A DNA stretch of 64,000 bases. Source: Salinispora arenicola (GTDB lineage Bacteria; Actinomycetota; Actinomycetes; Mycobacteriales; Micromonosporaceae). Location: positions 558,001-622,000 of the forward strand of contig NZ_VFOL01000001.1 in the NCBI RefSeq assembly GCF_006716065.1, in the 5' to 3' direction. Of the stretch, positions 63,213-64,000 are shown in pieces (positions within the stretch are counted from its first letter, which is position 1; the number at the start of each line of letters is the position of its first letter). The notes under the pieces were generated by a model, which was not told the DNA's origin, made no database searches, and saw only the letters and a list, made by a program, of their open reading frames with translations. The translations under genes and the position numbers were made by a program.

Positions 63213-64000
63213 TCAACCAGTCGGGAGCTGGTCGGCGAGCGTCAGCCACGCCTCCTCGACCTGCTCACGCTCGGCCCGGACGTCCTTGAGCTGGGCGTCC
63301 AGATCAGCGACGGTCGCATAGTCGGTGGCGTGCGTGGCCAGCCGGTCGAGCAGGTCCGCCTCCCGCTGCTCCAGCCTGCCGACCTGCCGCTCGAGCCGCG
63401 CCAGCTCCTTACGGGCCTGGCGCACCTGCGCGGCGGACATCCCGCTCGCCGGCGCGGACCCCTGCCCACCGCCAGCCACCGGCACGGGGCGAACGCCCTC
63501 GGAGGCACGGGCGAGGTACTCGTCGACGCCGCCGGGCAGGTGCACCAGCTGGCCGTCACCGAACATGCCGTACGCGGTGTCGGTGACCCGCTCCACGAGG
63601 TACCGGTCGTGGCTGGCCACGACGATCACACCGGGCCACGAGTCGAGCAGGTCCTCGAGCGCCGCGAGTGTGTCGGTGTCCAGGTCGTTGGTGGGCTCGT
63701 CGAGCAACAGCACGTTCGGCTCCCCGGCGAGCAACCGCAGCAGTTGCAGGCGCCGCCGCTCCCCGCCGGAGAGGTCTGCCACCGGCGTCCAGAGCCGGCG
63801 GTCGTCGAAGCCGAAGACCTCAGCGAGCTGGGCGGCGGAAATCTCCCGGTCACCGAGCTGAACGCGGCGGGCGACCTCCTCAACGGCCTCGAGGACGCGC
63901 AGGTGGCCGGGGAGCTCGACGAGTTCCTGGGAGAGAAATGCGGGGCGCACGGTGGAACCGGTCGCGAACCGGCCACCGTCCGGTCGGGTGACGCCGGCGA
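63213..64000 (-). CDS. ABC-F family ATP-binding protein, C-terminal part (5' end outside window)
   Basis: The visible 262 residues hold the second ATPase domain of a duplicated ABC-F protein: VRPAFLSQELVELPG, signature LSGGERRRLQLLRLL, Walker B VLLLDEPTNDLD and H-loop ASHDRYLVERV. A C-terminal coiled coil (AAQVRQARKELARLERQVGRLEQ...) like the Uup C-terminal domain follows. No membrane domain, as expected for soluble ABC-F translation factors. The gene continues beyond 64000. Confidence 0.9.
   Translation of the reverse strand, partial: AGVTRPDGGRFATGSTVRPAFLSQELVELPGHLRVLEAVEEVARRVQLGDREISAAQLAEVFGFDDRRLWTPVADLSGGERRRLQLLRLLAGEPNVLLLDEPTNDLDTDTLAALEDLLDSWPGVIVVASHDRYLVERVTDTAYGMFGDGQLVHLPGGVDEYLARASEGVRPVPVAGGGQGSAPASGMSAAQVRQARKELARLERQVGRLEQREADLLDRLATHATDYATVADLDAQLKDVRAEREQVEEAWLTLADQLPTG

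Overview
The window is about 64 kb of very GC-rich, densely coding chromosome with strong G/C bias at third codon positions, many GTG starts and GGAGG-type ribosome binding sites. The gene content points to an actinomycete of the Micromonosporaceae (Micromonospora/Salinispora type): an LpdA-type quinone reductase, a conservon-type sensor kinase/roadblock/DUF742/GTPase cluster, DUF4383 proteins, a CTC-type L25 and the gene order tRNA-Gln–glmU–prs–rplY–pth. The genus is inferred from protein style only. I see no phage, insertion sequence with intact ends, CRISPR array or rRNA; this looks like core chromosome.

Layout. 1-7.7 kb: lpdA (runs off the left edge), a gamma-glutamylcyclotransferase-like protein, a coiled-coil protein plus metallo-hydrolase pair, a DUF4349 lipoprotein that overlaps tail-to-tail with an M20 amidohydrolase, and a methylmalonyl-CoA-mutase-type large subunit. 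7.8-15.6 kb: a membrane Ser/Thr kinase, then a nucleoside/deoxyribose catabolic block (phosphosugar mutase, upp, deoC, an aldehyde dehydrogenase and a cysteine-free ALDH-like partner). 15.7-20.7 kb: BlaI-type repressor, M56 peptidase and cydDC. 20.9-29.3 kb: an acidic conserved protein, a large protein whose N-terminus looks like a degenerate IS110-type transposase, and, convergent to it, a complete conservon-like operon (sensor kinase, roadblock, DUF742, GTPase). 29.9-40.4 kb: a second nucleoside salvage region (add, deoA, cdd, and a BMP-type nucleoside ABC transporter). 41.0-47.6 kb: a maltose-type sugar ABC transporter, its LacI-family regulator and a GH13 glucosidase, with shared operator-like motifs. 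47.8-56.4 kb: a BrkB-family membrane protein, a 2H phosphoesterase, trpS, a CorC-like CBS protein, galE, and cysD-cysN-cysQ for sulfate activation. 56.5-61 kb: pth, rplY, prs, glmU and tRNA-Gln(UUG). 61.2-64 kb: a TetR regulator, two tandem DUF4383 membrane proteins and the 3' part of an ABC-F ATPase.

How the genes work together. Nucleoside uptake (BMP transporter), cleavage/deamination (deoA, cdd, add), base salvage (upp, with PRPP from prs) and deoxyribose-phosphate catabolism (phosphomutase, deoC, ALDH) are split over two loci and together form a complete salvage route.

The most unusual element is the 21.8-24.1 kb protein. Its N-terminus resembles an IS110 RuvC-like domain without its acidic catalytic residues, while its C-terminal tail carries the same motif set (SAWF, GLPKR..P.A.LVPG, Y.RG..RG) as the tail of the neighbouring conservon sensor kinase. 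This suggests a domesticated transposase recruited into the conservon signalling system. The cysteine-free ALDH partner downstream of deoC-ALDH, a hairpin enclosing the phosphosugar mutase start codon, and an apparent CTG start for the nucleoside ABC ATPase are the next most notable observations.
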